Counted from the stretch's first letter, positions 34,458 through 42,155 are shown. The stretch is 45,502 bases of DNA from Micromonospora sp. KC723 (GCF_004348595.1 NZ_SMKD01000033.1:1-45502), one strand, 5' to 3'. Notes: generated by a model not told the origin, from the letters alone. Made by a program: numbers and translations.

Positions 34458-35234
34458 ATGACGGATCTGTTCACGGTCGCCGGCAAGACGGTCCTGGTCA
34501 CGGGAGGTTCACGGGGCATCGGCCTGATGATCGCCCGGGGCTTCGTGCGGGCCGGCGCCCACGTGATCATCTCGTCCCGGAAGGCCGACGCCTGCCAGGC
34601 GGTGGCGAGGGAACTCTCCGCCGAGGGGCGTTGCGAGGCCATCCCCGCCGACCTCGGCCACGACGCGGGCGCCGAGGGGCTCGCCGCCGCCGTGCGGGAG
34701 CGCACCGACCGACTCGACGTGCTGGTCAACAACGCCGGCGCCACCTGGGGCGCGCCGCTGGAGGCGTACCCGGAGGCCGCGTTCGACAAGCTCTGGGCGG
34801 TCAACGTCAAGGCCGTCTTCCGGCTCACCACGGCGCTGCTGCCGGCGCTGCGCGCCGCCGCCAGCGCCGACGACCCGGCCCGCGTGATCACCATCGGCTC
34901 GGTCGACGGCCTCCGCGTGCCGCTCATGGAGGTGTACGCCTACTCGGCCACCAAGGCGGCCGTGCACATGCTCACCCGCAGCCTCGCCCATCAGCTCGCC
35001 GGCGAGCACATCACGGTCAACGCCATCGCGCCCGGCCCCTTCGAGAGCAAGATGATGGCCTTCGTCCTGGACGACCCGGCCGCCCGGGCGGCGGTCGAGA
35101 AGCAGGTGCCGCTGGGGCGGATCGGCCGCCCGGAGGACATCGCCGGGACCGCGATCTACCTCTCGTCGCGGGCCGGGGCGTACCTGACCGGCGCGGTGAT
35201 CCCCGTCGACGGCGGCATAACCACCCACGGCTGA
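34458..35234 (+). CDS. Short-chain dehydrogenase/reductase (classical SDR)
   Basis: A 258-aa NAD(P)-dependent oxidoreductase. Motifs in order: cofactor loop TGGSRGIG (15-22), DVLVNNAGATWG, catalytic Ser in ITIGSVDGLR, catalytic YxxxK in YAYSATKAAVHM, and NAIAPGPFESKM. The C-terminal GAVIPVDGG is standard. Members act on sugars, 3-oxoacyl groups, steroids or polyketides; no specific substrate is evident. Starts at 34452 and 34458 are both possible. It is divergent from an AraC regulator. Confidence 0.93.
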   Translation: MTDLFTVAGKTVLVTGGSRGIGLMIARGFVRAGAHVIISSRKADACQAVARELSAEGRCEAIPADLGHDAGAEGLAAAVRERTDRLDVLVNNAGATWGAPLEAYPEAAFDKLWAVNVKAVFRLTTALLPALRAAASADDPARVITIGSVDGLRVPLMEVYAYSATKAAVHMLTRSLAHQLAGEHITVNAIAPGPFESKMMAFVLDDPAARAAVEKQVPLGRIGRPEDIAGTAIYLSSRAGAYLTGAVIPVDGGITTHG

Positions 35235-35257
35235 GGCCGTACCCGGTGCCGGGCAGC

Positions 35258-35294
35258 CGGAGCCGCGCGGACTCGGCAGATCCGCGCGGCTCCG
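35258..35294. terminator. Bidirectional terminator between SDR and SsgB-like genes
   Basis: CGGAGCCGCGCGGA (35258-35271) pairs perfectly with TCCGCGCGGCTCCG (35281-35294) across a 9-nt loop. Genes converge on it from both sides. Confidence 0.75.
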
Positions 35295-35304
35295 ATCCGG
35301 TGGT

Positions 35305-35736
35305 TCAGCGGCCGGCGAGCAGCCGGTTCACCGCGGTGTCGACGTCAAGGTGCTCGGCCTCGCGGCCACGCGGGACGACGACGTAGGTGCGGCGCAGGAA
35401 ACGCACCAGGACGCTGCGCGGCACCTCGAACAGGGCGTTGCCGTCCGGCGACGACAGCGCCAGCGCGACGAAGTCGCCGCGCGGGGTGGCCCAGGGCCAC
35501 ACCCGGACGTCGCCGATGCCGGCCGGCTCGTCGAGGCCGGTGACCAGCAACTCGCGGGCGAAGGACCAGCTGACGGCCTCGCCTCCGGCGGATTCGGCGT
35601 GGAACAGGACATGGACCGCATACGGGTCAGCAGGGTCGTAACGCAGACTGGCGCGCACCGGCAATGCGGTGGCGTCAGGCGCGACGAGCCTTAGCGACGT
35701 CTCGACCTCGACGGTCGTTGGTCGAATCACACTCAT
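35305..35736 (-). CDS. SsgA-like sporulation/cell-division protein (SsgB-like)
   Basis: A 143-aa protein of the SALP family, found in morphologically complex actinomycetes. Conserved pieces include ALPVRASLRYDPADPYAVHV, VSWSFARELLVTGLDEPAG, DVRVWPW and LALSSPDGNALFEVPR. SsgB recruits FtsZ during sporulation septation; other SALPs steer peptidoglycan remodelling. The size and the PVRASLRYDPADPYAVH region favour SsgB, but paralogue identity needs a tree. The ATG follows GGGGGGAG. Confidence 0.9.
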   Translation of the reverse strand: MSVIRPTTVEVETSLRLVAPDATALPVRASLRYDPADPYAVHVLFHAESAGGEAVSWSFARELLVTGLDEPAGIGDVRVWPWATPRGDFVALALSSPDGNALFEVPRSVLVRFLRRTYVVVPRGREAEHLDVDTAVNRLLAGR

Positions 35737-36008
35737 GGACGTTCTCCCCCCGGCACCGCTGCGGAACGCGCGTGTCCCGCTTTTCCCATACTCAGGTGCT
35801 ACCTCTGGCTACGCTCCGCCATACGCTGACTTCACCCAGTGGTGGGAAGGGGGTGGGAAACGCCACGAGAACGTGAAGGCTCTTGTACGATTCCGGCTCT
35901 GCCCAGTGCGTCATCCCGTCCGAAGTCGGGTGGTTCAGTCGTCGACTTACTCCGGTAACGTCCAGTGGTCTGCGCAAGTGACGGGCCCGGGCGACACTGG
36001 GGGAGGAA

Positions 36009-36686
36009 ATGGTCACGAACCGTTCCTCGGTGGGTGTCAAGGCCGCGACCGGCTCGTCGAAAGCAGGGGCCCGAGCAGCCGAAAGGCGGGGGAGCGAAGT
36101 GCCGATGGAACAACCAGGATCCGACGGTCGGACGGCGCCGTCGGGCCGTCGAGTCGCCGCCCGCCGGACCGGCCCCGCCGGCTCCGGTCGAGCCCGTGGA
36201 GCGAGCGGCTCCGGCCCCGGGCGTGCCGGCCCGGCCCGTCCCGGCGGCCCGACCGGCCCCACCGGTACGGCCCTGGCCGAGCGTCCACGCCCCGGCTGGC
36301 GGCAACGGATACGCATCACCCTCGACCTGATCCGCGCCAACCCCACCGGCCGGGTCGCCCTCAAGATCTTCATCGCCGTCGCGGGCGCGCTCGTGGTCAC
36401 CGTCGGCATCGCCCTCATACCGCTGCCCGGCCCCGGTTGGCTGATCGTGATCGCCGGCCTGGCCATCTGGGCCGTCGAGTTCCACTGGGCGCGGCGACTG
36501 CTCGCCTTCACCCGCCGGCACGTGCACAACTGGACGCGATGGGCCACGTCACGATCGCTGCCGGTACGGTTCGCCCTCGGTTCCGTCGGCCTCGTCTTCG
36601 TGGCCACCATGGTGTGGCTGTCGGTCAAGTACAGCCTCGGCATCGACCTGGTGGCGAAGCTGCTGCACCACCTGGCGACGCACTGA
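36009..36686 (+). CDS. TIGR02611-like membrane protein
   Basis: Up to 225 aa. The first about 90 residues are disordered, rich in Gly, Arg, Ala and Pro. The membrane part has ALKIFIAVAGALVVTVGIAL, the hallmark IPLPGPGWLIVIAGLAIWAV, then a third segment VRFALGSVGLVFVATMVWLS. The PGPGWL motif marks a conserved family of unknown function in actinobacteria. The start is uncertain: GGAGG lies only 2 nt before the ATG at 36009, whereas the in-frame ATG at 36105 has GGAG with 10-nt spacing and would give 193 aa. It is divergent from the SsgB-like gene. Confidence 0.82.
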   Translation: MVTNRSSVGVKAATGSSKAGARAAERRGSEVPMEQPGSDGRTAPSGRRVAARRTGPAGSGRARGASGSGPGRAGPARPGGPTGPTGTALAERPRPGWRQRIRITLDLIRANPTGRVALKIFIAVAGALVVTVGIALIPLPGPGWLIVIAGLAIWAVEFHWARRLLAFTRRHVHNWTRWATSRSLPVRFALGSVGLVFVATMVWLSVKYSLGIDLVAKLLHHLATH

Positions 36687-36730
36687 CCAGCTCTTGATCG
36701 ACTCGCGGGCGACGAGCGGTACCCCGGGTT

Positions 36731-36759
36731 TTTGGTCCGGTCTCTCGATCGGGTAGAGT
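36731..36759 (+). promoter_or_regulatory. Promoter of the tRNA-Val gene
   Basis: TTTGGT (36731-36736), a 17-nt spacer and TAGAGT (36754-36759) give a start point about 6 nt before the mature tRNA 5' end. Confidence 0.5.
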
Positions 36760-36771
36760 CAACGGTGCTGA

Positions 36772-36846
36772 GGGCGATTAGCTCAGCGGGAGAGCGCTTC
36801 GTTCACACCGAAGAGGTCACTGGTTCGATCCCAGTATCGCCCACCA
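36772..36846 (+). tRNA. tRNA-Val (anticodon CAC)
   Basis: A complete cloverleaf of 72 nt plus an encoded CCA (36844-36846). The acceptor GGGCGAT pairs with ATCGCCC. The anticodon stem CTTCG/CGAAG closes the loop TTCACAC, with anticodon CAC at 36804-36806. The T-arm ACTGG-TTCGATC-CCAGT is intact. Its 3' half is the attachment core of the adjacent island. Confidence 0.97.
36801..36844 (+). repeat. Attachment-site direct repeat, left copy (inside tRNA-Val)
   Basis: These 44 bases run from the end of the anticodon stem to the first C of CCA. They recur without mismatch at 39796-39839 in the same orientation. The match stops abruptly on both sides. Confidence 0.9.
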
Positions 36847-36860
36847 TTGAAGTAGCGCAG

Positions 36861-36890
36861 AAGAGCCACCCTCGGAAGAGGGTGGCTCTT
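36861..36890 (+). terminator. Terminator after tRNA-Val
   Basis: AAGAGCCACCCTC and GAGGGTGGCTCTT form a perfect 13-bp stem around a GGAA loop, 14 nt after the tRNA. Confidence 0.85.
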
Positions 36891-37012
36891 GCTGATTCCA
36901 TCGTCAGGTGTCGTTGGGTGTCAGCGGATCGTCAGCGAACGCGTCGCGGATGCGTTGATCCCGCCCGTTCGACCGGTGGGGCAAGCGTCGAGCGCCGAGC
37001 AATAGCTCGGGC

Positions 37013-37591
37013 TCACTCCGGCGGCGGGGGAGTGAGCCAGGCGAGAGGTTGTCCGCTGAGGGCGGCGTCGGCGAGGCGGTGGGCGCTCGCTGTCTTGAGC
37101 GCCGTGCGTGAGCTGTCGATCCAGCGCTGCACGTTGTCGATGCCCTGATGGCGGTACTCGACGGCCTGGACGAGACATTCCAGCTTGTCGGCGTCGCGAG
37201 CGACGACGGCATCCAGTGTCTCGCCCGCTTCGTACTCGGCAACGGCGGCGGTGATGACGTCGGCGACGGCCGGTGGGCAGGTGGCGACCTGGTCGGCGGT
37301 GACGGTGGTGTTGGGTGCGGCAGTGAGGTAACGCTTGGCGATGTGTGGGATGTCGGTGATCCGGGTTTCCTGGGTGTCGTGCAGCACGCAGAGCATCGAC
37401 ACCCGGGCCGGGTCAGCGCCTTCCATGGCAGCGAGCATCATTCCGATGAGCGCGGTCCGGAAGGAGTGCTCGGCGATGGACTCGGGGTGCTTGACGCCGG
37501 CGAACCACCAGCCCGTGCGGGCGGCGCGTTTGAGGACGCCGGCTTCGAAGATGAAGCTCATCGCTCCGGCGGCGTCGTGGTCATCGGTCAT
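37013..37591 (-). CDS. HD-domain hydrolase (YfbR-like)
   Basis: A 192-aa cytosolic protein. Metal-binding residues of the HD superfamily are visible: His in ESIAEHSFRTALIG, the HD pair in LCVLHDTQETRITD, and Asp in VARDADKLECLVQAVEYR. This resembles YfbR/HD_3 proteins, which remove phosphate from deoxynucleoside monophosphates. The ATG overlaps the stop of the XRE gene in an ATGA, so the two are produced together. In this island it could alter nucleotide pools, for example as a defence or regulatory effector, which is speculative. Confidence 0.82.
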   Translation of the reverse strand: MTDDHDAAGAMSFIFEAGVLKRAARTGWWFAGVKHPESIAEHSFRTALIGMMLAAMEGADPARVSMLCVLHDTQETRITDIPHIAKRYLTAAPNTTVTADQVATCPPAVADVITAAVAEYEAGETLDAVVARDADKLECLVQAVEYRHQGIDNVQRWIDSSRTALKTASAHRLADAALSGQPLAWLTPPPPE

Positions 37592-38715
37592 CTGCCCGTC
37601 CCTGTGCCGGTGAGTCCGTCCGCCCGCAGGCTGTAGACGATAGAGGTTAGTTCCTGCCGGGATTGTGCGGAGATCCGGTCGCTGTCCAGGAGCGGGATGC
37701 TGCGGTCGAGGAGTGACCGAGTCGCGGCGGGGTTGTCGAGAGCGAGACCGCGTCGTGCGGCCAGCAGAGCCCAGACGTTGTGGATGTTGAGGTCGACGAA
37801 GGGGTGCCCTGGGTCCAGGCGCTGGACCAGGTGCCGAAGAAGGATCGAGCCATGCCAATCCGCGAGCGTCCCGGGCATGAAGGAGTCGTCGCGGTGGCGG
37901 TACGGGATCTCGCCCACCCAGTAGGCCGAGTAGTTGAGGGCTGCTCGCTCGCAGGCGTCGTCCGGGTGCGCGCGGGCGATGAAGTCCCGCAAAGGTTCCG
38001 GGTCGCCCTGGTTGGCCAGGGACGTGACGACGGAGCGGGCATCCGGCCACAGCGGTGACCAGGTGTGGAAACTGGTCGCCCGGCGGGCGCGGGCGGTGGT
38101 CTGGGTGAGCCATCCTGCCACCGTCCTGCTGGGGTCCATGCCGGCGAGGAAGCAGGCTTGTCGGTGCAGCAGCACGCTTGCGTTGCGTCCGACTGCGGCG
38201 CGTTCGGCGAGCACGGGAAGGCGAGCGAAGAACGTACGTTGCTCATCGACGGGCAGGGTCGGACCACTCGCGACCGGACCCCGCCGCGAGTGGGCGATGG
38301 GTAGCCCTCTGGCGAAGGTCGGTGTCTGCCCGAGGACGGCCCAGAGGATCAGGTCGGTCAGGCGGTGGGTGAGTACGGACCAGCCGAGCGGCTGCTCGGC
38401 GATGTCGATGCGTTCCACCTGTTCGTCGAGGACTGCGGCGAGGATGACGTCTGCCTCGGCGGCGTCGTCGAGTGCGGCGAGCAGGGCCGCGTTCGCCCCG
38501 AGCCGGCCGAGCCTGTGCCGCACGGCGATCGCTTGCCCGAGCGGCACTGCCGTGAATGGCCGGCGCCCGGATTCCCAGCTCTGCACGGTCACGCGATCGA
38601 CGCCCAGGTCGACGGCGAGCTGCTCCTGCGTCAGCGGGATGGACTCCCGGATCAGCTTGAGTAGGTAGCCGGTCACCTCGCCCCGCTGTTGTGCTGATCG
38701 TCCGCGACCTGCCAT
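37588..38715 (-). CDS. XRE-family helix-turn-helix regulator with large C-terminal domain
   Basis: A 375-aa protein. The N-terminal Cro/CI-type helix-turn-helix reads LTQEQLAVDLGVDRVTVQSW followed by ESGRRPF (about 28-54). The remaining 300 residues are helical, with repeated short segments resembling degenerate TPRs, and probably sense a ligand or partner. The ATG at 38715 follows AGGG with 7-nt spacing. It is coupled by a 4-nt overlap to the HD-domain gene and is divergent from the four small genes, whose expression it may control. Confidence 0.82.
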   Translation of the reverse strand: MAGRGRSAQQRGEVTGYLLKLIRESIPLTQEQLAVDLGVDRVTVQSWESGRRPFTAVPLGQAIAVRHRLGRLGANAALLAALDDAAEADVILAAVLDEQVERIDIAEQPLGWSVLTHRLTDLILWAVLGQTPTFARGLPIAHSRRGPVASGPTLPVDEQRTFFARLPVLAERAAVGRNASVLLHRQACFLAGMDPSRTVAGWLTQTTARARRATSFHTWSPLWPDARSVVTSLANQGDPEPLRDFIARAHPDDACERAALNYSAYWVGEIPYRHRDDSFMPGTLADWHGSILLRHLVQRLDPGHPFVDLNIHNVWALLAARRGLALDNPAATRSLLDRSIPLLDSDRISAQSRQELTSIVYSLRADGLTGTGTGR

Positions 38716-38916
38716 CCGTCATCCCTACGTTGACCGGTGGTCGACGTTCCCGCCGTCAAACCCACGCTTCGGCAGGACCTGTGGCCTGCTCACTCGTACT
38801 GCCGGTGAGTCCAACCGCCGTCGTCGTGATCGTAGCGTCGCAGTTACCGAACGTTCCAGATCCGGCCCCGTGGTTCGGGGTCGGCCATGGAGCGCTGCCC
38901 GGCGGAGGAGTCAGTG

Positions 38917-39123
38917 ATGCGGGACAGGACACCACCGGGGCGACGAGTGCCCTACGACCAGTACGTGATCGCTGTCGCGATGACCCTGGCACGGCGACAC
39001 CGCCCGGCATGGTCTTGGCGGAAGTGGGCGTGGGTCTGTCGCTGTGGGGCGAACCTGCCCTGTCGCAACCGACACCGCATCCCGATCAACCGGGGGCACT
39101 GGCCCGCCAAGGAGGAGCAGTGA
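38917..39123 (+). CDS. Small cysteine-containing island protein (first of four)
   Basis: A 68-aa basic protein starting MRDRTPPGRRVPYDQYVIAV. The C-terminal half has CRCGANLPCRNRH, a possible zinc-binding knuckle. GGCGGAGGAG precedes the ATG at 38917. Its stop overlaps the start of the next gene in a GTGA. No family is recognised. Confidence 0.65.
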   Translation: MRDRTPPGRRVPYDQYVIAVAMTLARRHRPAWSWRKWAWVCRCGANLPCRNRHRIPINRGHWPAKEEQ

Positions 39124-39299
39124 CGAACGAGGCGGAGCAGCGGATCCTGGTCGTACATCTGCCGGGGGTGGATGGCCTGTGTACCGGTTGTCGGGCGTGG
39201 TGGTCGCGGCTGACGCCGTACCCGTGCTGGCAGGTGGACTGGGCGACCAGTCGGCAGGCGCGGTCCCTGACGGCGGCGCTGCTCGGAGGTCGCACATGA
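39120..39299 (+). CDS. Small CxxC island protein (second of four)
   Basis: A 59-aa protein from GTG 39120 (VTNEAEQRILVVHLPGVDGL) with LCTGCRAWWSRLTPYPCW, a CxxC plus a third cysteine. AAGGAGGAG lies directly upstream. It overlaps both neighbours by 4 nt (GTGA and ATGA). Tryptophan-rich and compact, it could be a small metal-binding fold. Function unknown. Confidence 0.7.
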   Translation: MTNEAEQRILVVHLPGVDGLCTGCRAWWSRLTPYPCWQVDWATSRQARSLTAALLGGRT

Positions 39300-39514
39300 C
39301 CACGCACGGCCCGGTACTGCCGATCTGGAGCTGCGGCGGCTGCGACGCGCCCTGGCCCTGCCGCACCCGGCAGCGGGAGTTGCGCGCGGAGTTCGACGGC
39401 ACTCCGATGTCCCTTGCTCTCTACCTGGGTGCCCAACTGGTGCGTGCCTCCGAAGACCTGGCCTGGGTGCCGGCGGGGGTGCTGCACCGACGCTTCCTCG
39501 GCTGGCTGCGGTGA
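39296..39514 (+). CDS. Small CxxC island protein (third of four), of the type often labelled flavin reductase
   Basis: A 72-aa protein, MTTHGPVLPIWSCGGCDAPW at the start, then PCRTRQRELRAEFDG and SLALYLGAQLVRASEDLAW. The CxxC...C pattern with a short helical tail is recurrent in actinomycete elements and is frequently annotated as flavin reductase, which its size does not support. GGAGGT precedes the ATG at 39296. It overlaps both neighbours by 4 nt. Confidence 0.72.
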   Translation: MTTHGPVLPIWSCGGCDAPWPCRTRQRELRAEFDGTPMSLALYLGAQLVRASEDLAWVPAGVLHRRFLGWLR

Positions 39515-39682
39515 GCATCCTGCGGCCCGGGGACGAGAAGTTCCACTACAGCGACGGCTCCCACGTGGATCCCGCCAGACCCCGACTACGACCAGGAGGT
39601 CTGGGATGAGCAGGTGCGCCAGCACAAGCAAGGCCACCTGAGAAACGAGCGCCCGAAGGTCCGCATCCAGCGCCTCGCCTGA
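39511..39682 (+). pseudogene. Fourth small island gene, apparently frameshifted
   Basis: GTG 39511 overlaps the previous stop (GTGA) and reads SILRPGDEKFHYSDGSHVDP. The frame then closes at 39609 after 32 residues. The next frame continues naturally from about 39577 with DPDYDQEVWDEQVRQHKQGH and NERPKVRIQRLA to a stop at 39680-39682. A one-base shift near 39577 would join them into about 57 residues of charged, helical protein. Decay or a sequencing error are both possible. Confidence 0.55.
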
Positions 39683-39795
39683 TGCCAGCAGTACAGCAGC
39701 GAAGTACAGCAACCGTGCCAGTCGAACGGGTCCGAGACGAGCCTCAGCAGGCCGCATGACCTCGTATGAAGCCCGATCCGACCGGCTCGCCGAGA

Positions 39796-39839
39796 GTTCA
39801 CACCGAAGAGGTCACTGGTTCGATCCCAGTATCGCCCAC
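39796..39839 (+). repeat. Attachment-site direct repeat, right copy (tRNA-Val 3' half remnant)
   Basis: An exact 44-bp copy of 36801-36844. The 5' half of the tRNA is absent, so this is not a working tRNA. The bases after it read CGCAG rather than CCA, implying the pre-insertion tRNA had no encoded CCA. Confidence 0.9.
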
Positions 39840-39846
39840 GCAGCTC

Positions 39847-39879
39847 AAAGGCCACTTCCCATTGATGGGAGTGGCCTTT
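39847..39879 (+). terminator. Terminator downstream of the tRNA remnant
   Basis: AAAGGCCACTTCCC pairs with GGGAGTGGCCTTT around an ATTGAT loop, with one bulged T. It is probably the original terminator of the tRNA-Val gene before the island inserted. Confidence 0.75.
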
Positions 39880-40173
39880 CTGCTGCCCGTACAGCAGCAC
39901 CATCAGCGGCCGAGGGCGTCGCCGAAGGTACGCGCACCTCGCGCGGGTTCCCTCCGACCGGCGTGGCGGTGCCGCGCTTCGACGGCCGCCCACGTAAGCA
40001 GGGGCGACGTGCCGATCGCCGTCCTAGCCGACGACGCCTTGGCCGCCGCCGCCCCCGTTGCGCCGCCGCATCGGCAACGGACCCAGCGTCATCGCGCGGG
40101 TGAACTGCCGAACGCTGCGAGCGACAACGAGCTGACATGTCCTCGGCGCGTCCGGATGCACGCACACGGGCGT

Positions 40174-40554
40174 TCACCTTCGTCGCGGGTGTCGAGCCGG
40201 CCCTGACCTTCGTTCGCGGCCCGTCATGAGCGACCGCGTGCGGACCGCCGCACGATCCAGCCCGGGGCAAGGCCACCTTGCGTCTCGCTCCGGCTCAGGC
40301 CCCCGGCGGGAGGAGCTGCCGGAGTAGCTCTCCTTGGGAAGGGTCGGATCCAGGTACCGGACGGGGATGCGACCGTGGACGGTGACTCTGCTGGCTCGGT
40401 CGCGGGAAACGCAGGCGATGAGGAGCCGGGCGTCGAGGAGCTTGCCGTGGGCATCGACGGGGAACTTCCCGGCGAGGTCGAAGTGGCAGTGGACGCAGCG
40501 GAACGGGAGCAGGGGAAGGCGCGCGCGCCGCCCGATGTGAAGACGCGTGGACAT
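40174..40554 (-). CDS. Small protein of unknown function with a CxxC motif
   Basis: About 126 aa starting MSTRLHIGRRARLPLLPFRC, with FRCVHCHFDLAGKFPVDAHG and RLLIACVSRDRASRV. Third-codon G/C bias is strong for the first about 85 residues. The end (from about 95) turns Arg-rich, so the frame may be shifted there. AGAGGAA lies 4 nt before the ATG. No family is recognised; the CVHC pair hints at metal binding. It is isolated in a decayed region. Confidence 0.55.
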   Translation of the reverse strand: MSTRLHIGRRARLPLLPFRCVHCHFDLAGKFPVDAHGKLLDARLLIACVSRDRASRVTVHGRIPVRYLDPTLPKESYSGSSSRRGPEPERDARWPCPGLDRAAVRTRSLMTGRERRSGPARHPRRR

Positions 40555-41128
40555 TGATTCCTCTGAAGACCTGACGGGAAGGCATGGGAAAGAGCCGACG
40601 ACAACGTCGGCGACCGATGCACGGGCAAGATGTCAGGTCTAAAGAGCAGGCGGCGTCACGCGGGGTGAGGTCCTTCCGTGTGGGTCGGAGAAGAAGATCC
40701 AGTTACAAGGTAGGGCGGACGGGCCGGGGAGGCGACTCATATCTGTCCTGGTGTGGAGCGCGGAGCAGCGGGCTCGGCGAGCTGGGCGTCGGCCACGCGC
40801 CGATCGCCTCCGCAGCCGTTTCTGCCGTGACAGGCGATGGCGCGCCGTGCGTTCGGGCGAAGTGACCCCTTGGTCAGGGCTGACCCAGCGCGACCCAACC
40901 GACCGCAAGAGGAGCAGCCGCCCGACACGTCGGTCGAGCACGCCTACGCAGAGGCCAGGGGAGTGCTCCATGGGTTGCCGGCGGCAACTCCTGATCCGCG
41001 ACATCAGCCTGTCCTCTGGAGGAATCGCTGGGACGGCACGACCGCGATCCTCGGAGCGCGACTGCCGTGGGCTGGTTGCGGCGCCACCGTAGTGTGAGGA
41101 CAGATCCGTTTTCGGAAGGCGTGCAGCT
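40555..41128. other. 574-bp stretch without a supported gene
   Basis: Open frames exist on both strands, but none has convincing third-position bias, start and composition together. No repeat, tRNA or transposase piece was seen. Confidence 0.5.
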
Positions 41129-41776
41129 GTGCTGGATACGGTCCTCAGCCTCGTTGGCGTAGCGCTTGTCGTGGTGTCGCTGTGCTTCTCTGCTGTACAG
41201 ACGCGGGAGGTGGCGAGACAGAGCCGCATCAACAACGGTATCGGCTCAGCCGCCGCCCTGATGGAGATGAACAACGTATCTCGTGCTTGGCACGACCGCC
41301 TGCTTGAGAATCCATCACTCCGCCCGTATTTCTTCGATGGTCGACCCTGCGCGCCGCACCATGACGATCGGCAGTCGGTGTTGACCCTCGCGGAACTGCT
41401 CGCCGACGTTCTTGAGTGTGAACTGCAGGTGGCCGCGTTACTGCCGGACTTCCACTTCGCCCACTCCTGGTACGAGTGGCCAGCGCACATGCTGAAGCAG
41501 AGTCCGGTTCTGGCTGAGGTGGTGGAGTGCCATCCTGAGTGGTGGCCGGCGCTCCGCTCCCTGCGACGGGCGATCTCTGAGCCAGACGGTGACGGTGCGG
41601 TGATCCACCCCCTGGTTGGGTCGCGTAAGGCCCGTTGGATGGGTGCCTCGCTGCGGCTCCCACCGGTACGTCTATCGGGAGCACGACCTCGAACCCGCAG
41701 AAATGGTCGAACGATGGCCCAGGCGGACACCGCCTCGTCGAGCCCTCGTGCGACCTCAACCGACGCGGATGTGTGA
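41129..41776 (+). CDS. Membrane-anchored protein of unknown function
   Basis: About 215 aa from GTG 41129 (MLDTVLSLVGVALVVVSLCF). Residues 2-21 form one transmembrane helix, followed by a cytosolic domain (ARQSRINNGIGSAAALMEMN; RLLENPSLRPYFFDGRPC; LPDFHFAHSWYEWPAHML). This layout recalls small actinobacterial proteins with an N-terminal anchor and a helical soluble domain, function unknown. The last 60 residues become Arg/Pro/Ser-rich and may be out of frame. GGAAGG sits 9 nt upstream of the start. It stands alone. Confidence 0.65.
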   Translation: MLDTVLSLVGVALVVVSLCFSAVQTREVARQSRINNGIGSAAALMEMNNVSRAWHDRLLENPSLRPYFFDGRPCAPHHDDRQSVLTLAELLADVLECELQVAALLPDFHFAHSWYEWPAHMLKQSPVLAEVVECHPEWWPALRSLRRAISEPDGDGAVIHPLVGSRKARWMGASLRLPPVRLSGARPRTRRNGRTMAQADTASSSPRATSTDADV

Positions 41777-41792
41777 CCCTGTCATCGAGCGG

Positions 41793-42155
41793 ATGAAACG
41801 CTTCCACACCGGCCGCCTGCGCCTGGCCGCCTTCCTCGCGGCCGGCGCGGCGTTCACCGGCGCGGGCGTCATGGGAGTGGTCCAGCCCGACGCGATCGCC
41901 GTCGCCCGCCCCAGCGTCGCCTGGGTGCCGTGCGCGCAGGACGTCACCGCGCAGTGCGGCACACTCGCGGTGCCGGTCGACTGGGCGGATCCCGCGGCCC
42001 GACCTTCGACCTGGCCGTCGCCCGCCGTCCGACCACCGACCCCGAGGCCCGCGTCGGCGCCCTGGTCTTCGGCCCGGGTGGGCCGGGCGACTCCGGCGTG
42101 ACCCGGGTGGTGACCGGAATCGGCCGGTTCAGCGACGAGCTGCGGCGTGCCTGCG
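41793..42155 (+). pseudogene. Truncated, frameshifted secreted tripeptidyl-aminopeptidase-type hydrolase
   Basis: The start MKRFHTGRLRLAAFLAAGAA is a signal peptide, then VAWVPCAQDVTAQCGTLAVP and VDWADPA, the conserved opening of actinomycete secreted alpha/beta hydrolases of the tripeptidyl aminopeptidase group. After 41998 the sequence continues only in another frame: GPTFDLAVARRPTTDPEARV and LVFGPGGPGDSGVTRV. Homology ends after FSDELRR near 42150, at the end of the convergent crotonase gene. The catalytic Ser, Asp and His are all missing. It is a deletion or recombination scar. Confidence 0.8.

Larger units (their letters stand above)
36801..39839. mobile_element. tRNA-Val-integrated genomic island, about 3.0 kb, no integrase visible
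   Basis: The island is bounded by exact 44-bp copies of the tRNA-Val 3' half, the classic footprint of tyrosine-integrase elements at tRNA genes. Between the copies lie an HD-domain gene, an XRE regulator and four tiny overlapping genes. No integrase, excisionase, replication or transfer gene can be read. It may be a deletion remnant, or a minimal element mobilised in trans. The intact tRNA has its own terminator on the island side, while the right copy keeps a second terminator presumed to be the original one. Confidence 0.75.
39683..40173. other. Island end and flank without a supported gene
   Basis: This stretch holds about 110 nt with no clear gene, the right attachment repeat (39796-39839), a terminator, and about 290 nt in which no frame looks coding. 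A lost integrase gene would be expected next to the attachment repeat, but none can be read. Confidence 0.5.

Noticed and set aside
36995..37010. Six-bp hairpin CCGAGC/GCTCGG after the HD gene
   Set aside because: Too short and lacks flanking support for a terminator call.
37591..38113. In-frame upstream extension of the HD-domain gene
   Set aside because: It reads Pro/Arg-rich and is antisense-frame noise within the XRE gene; the ATGA overlap start is clearly better.
39586..39993. Minus-strand frame containing GRYWDRTSDLFGVN
   Set aside because: This is the antisense translation of the tRNA-Val remnant, a well-known false protein motif.
40837..41097. 86-codon plus-strand frame
   Set aside because: No ribosome-binding site, no recognisable motif and weak codon bias.
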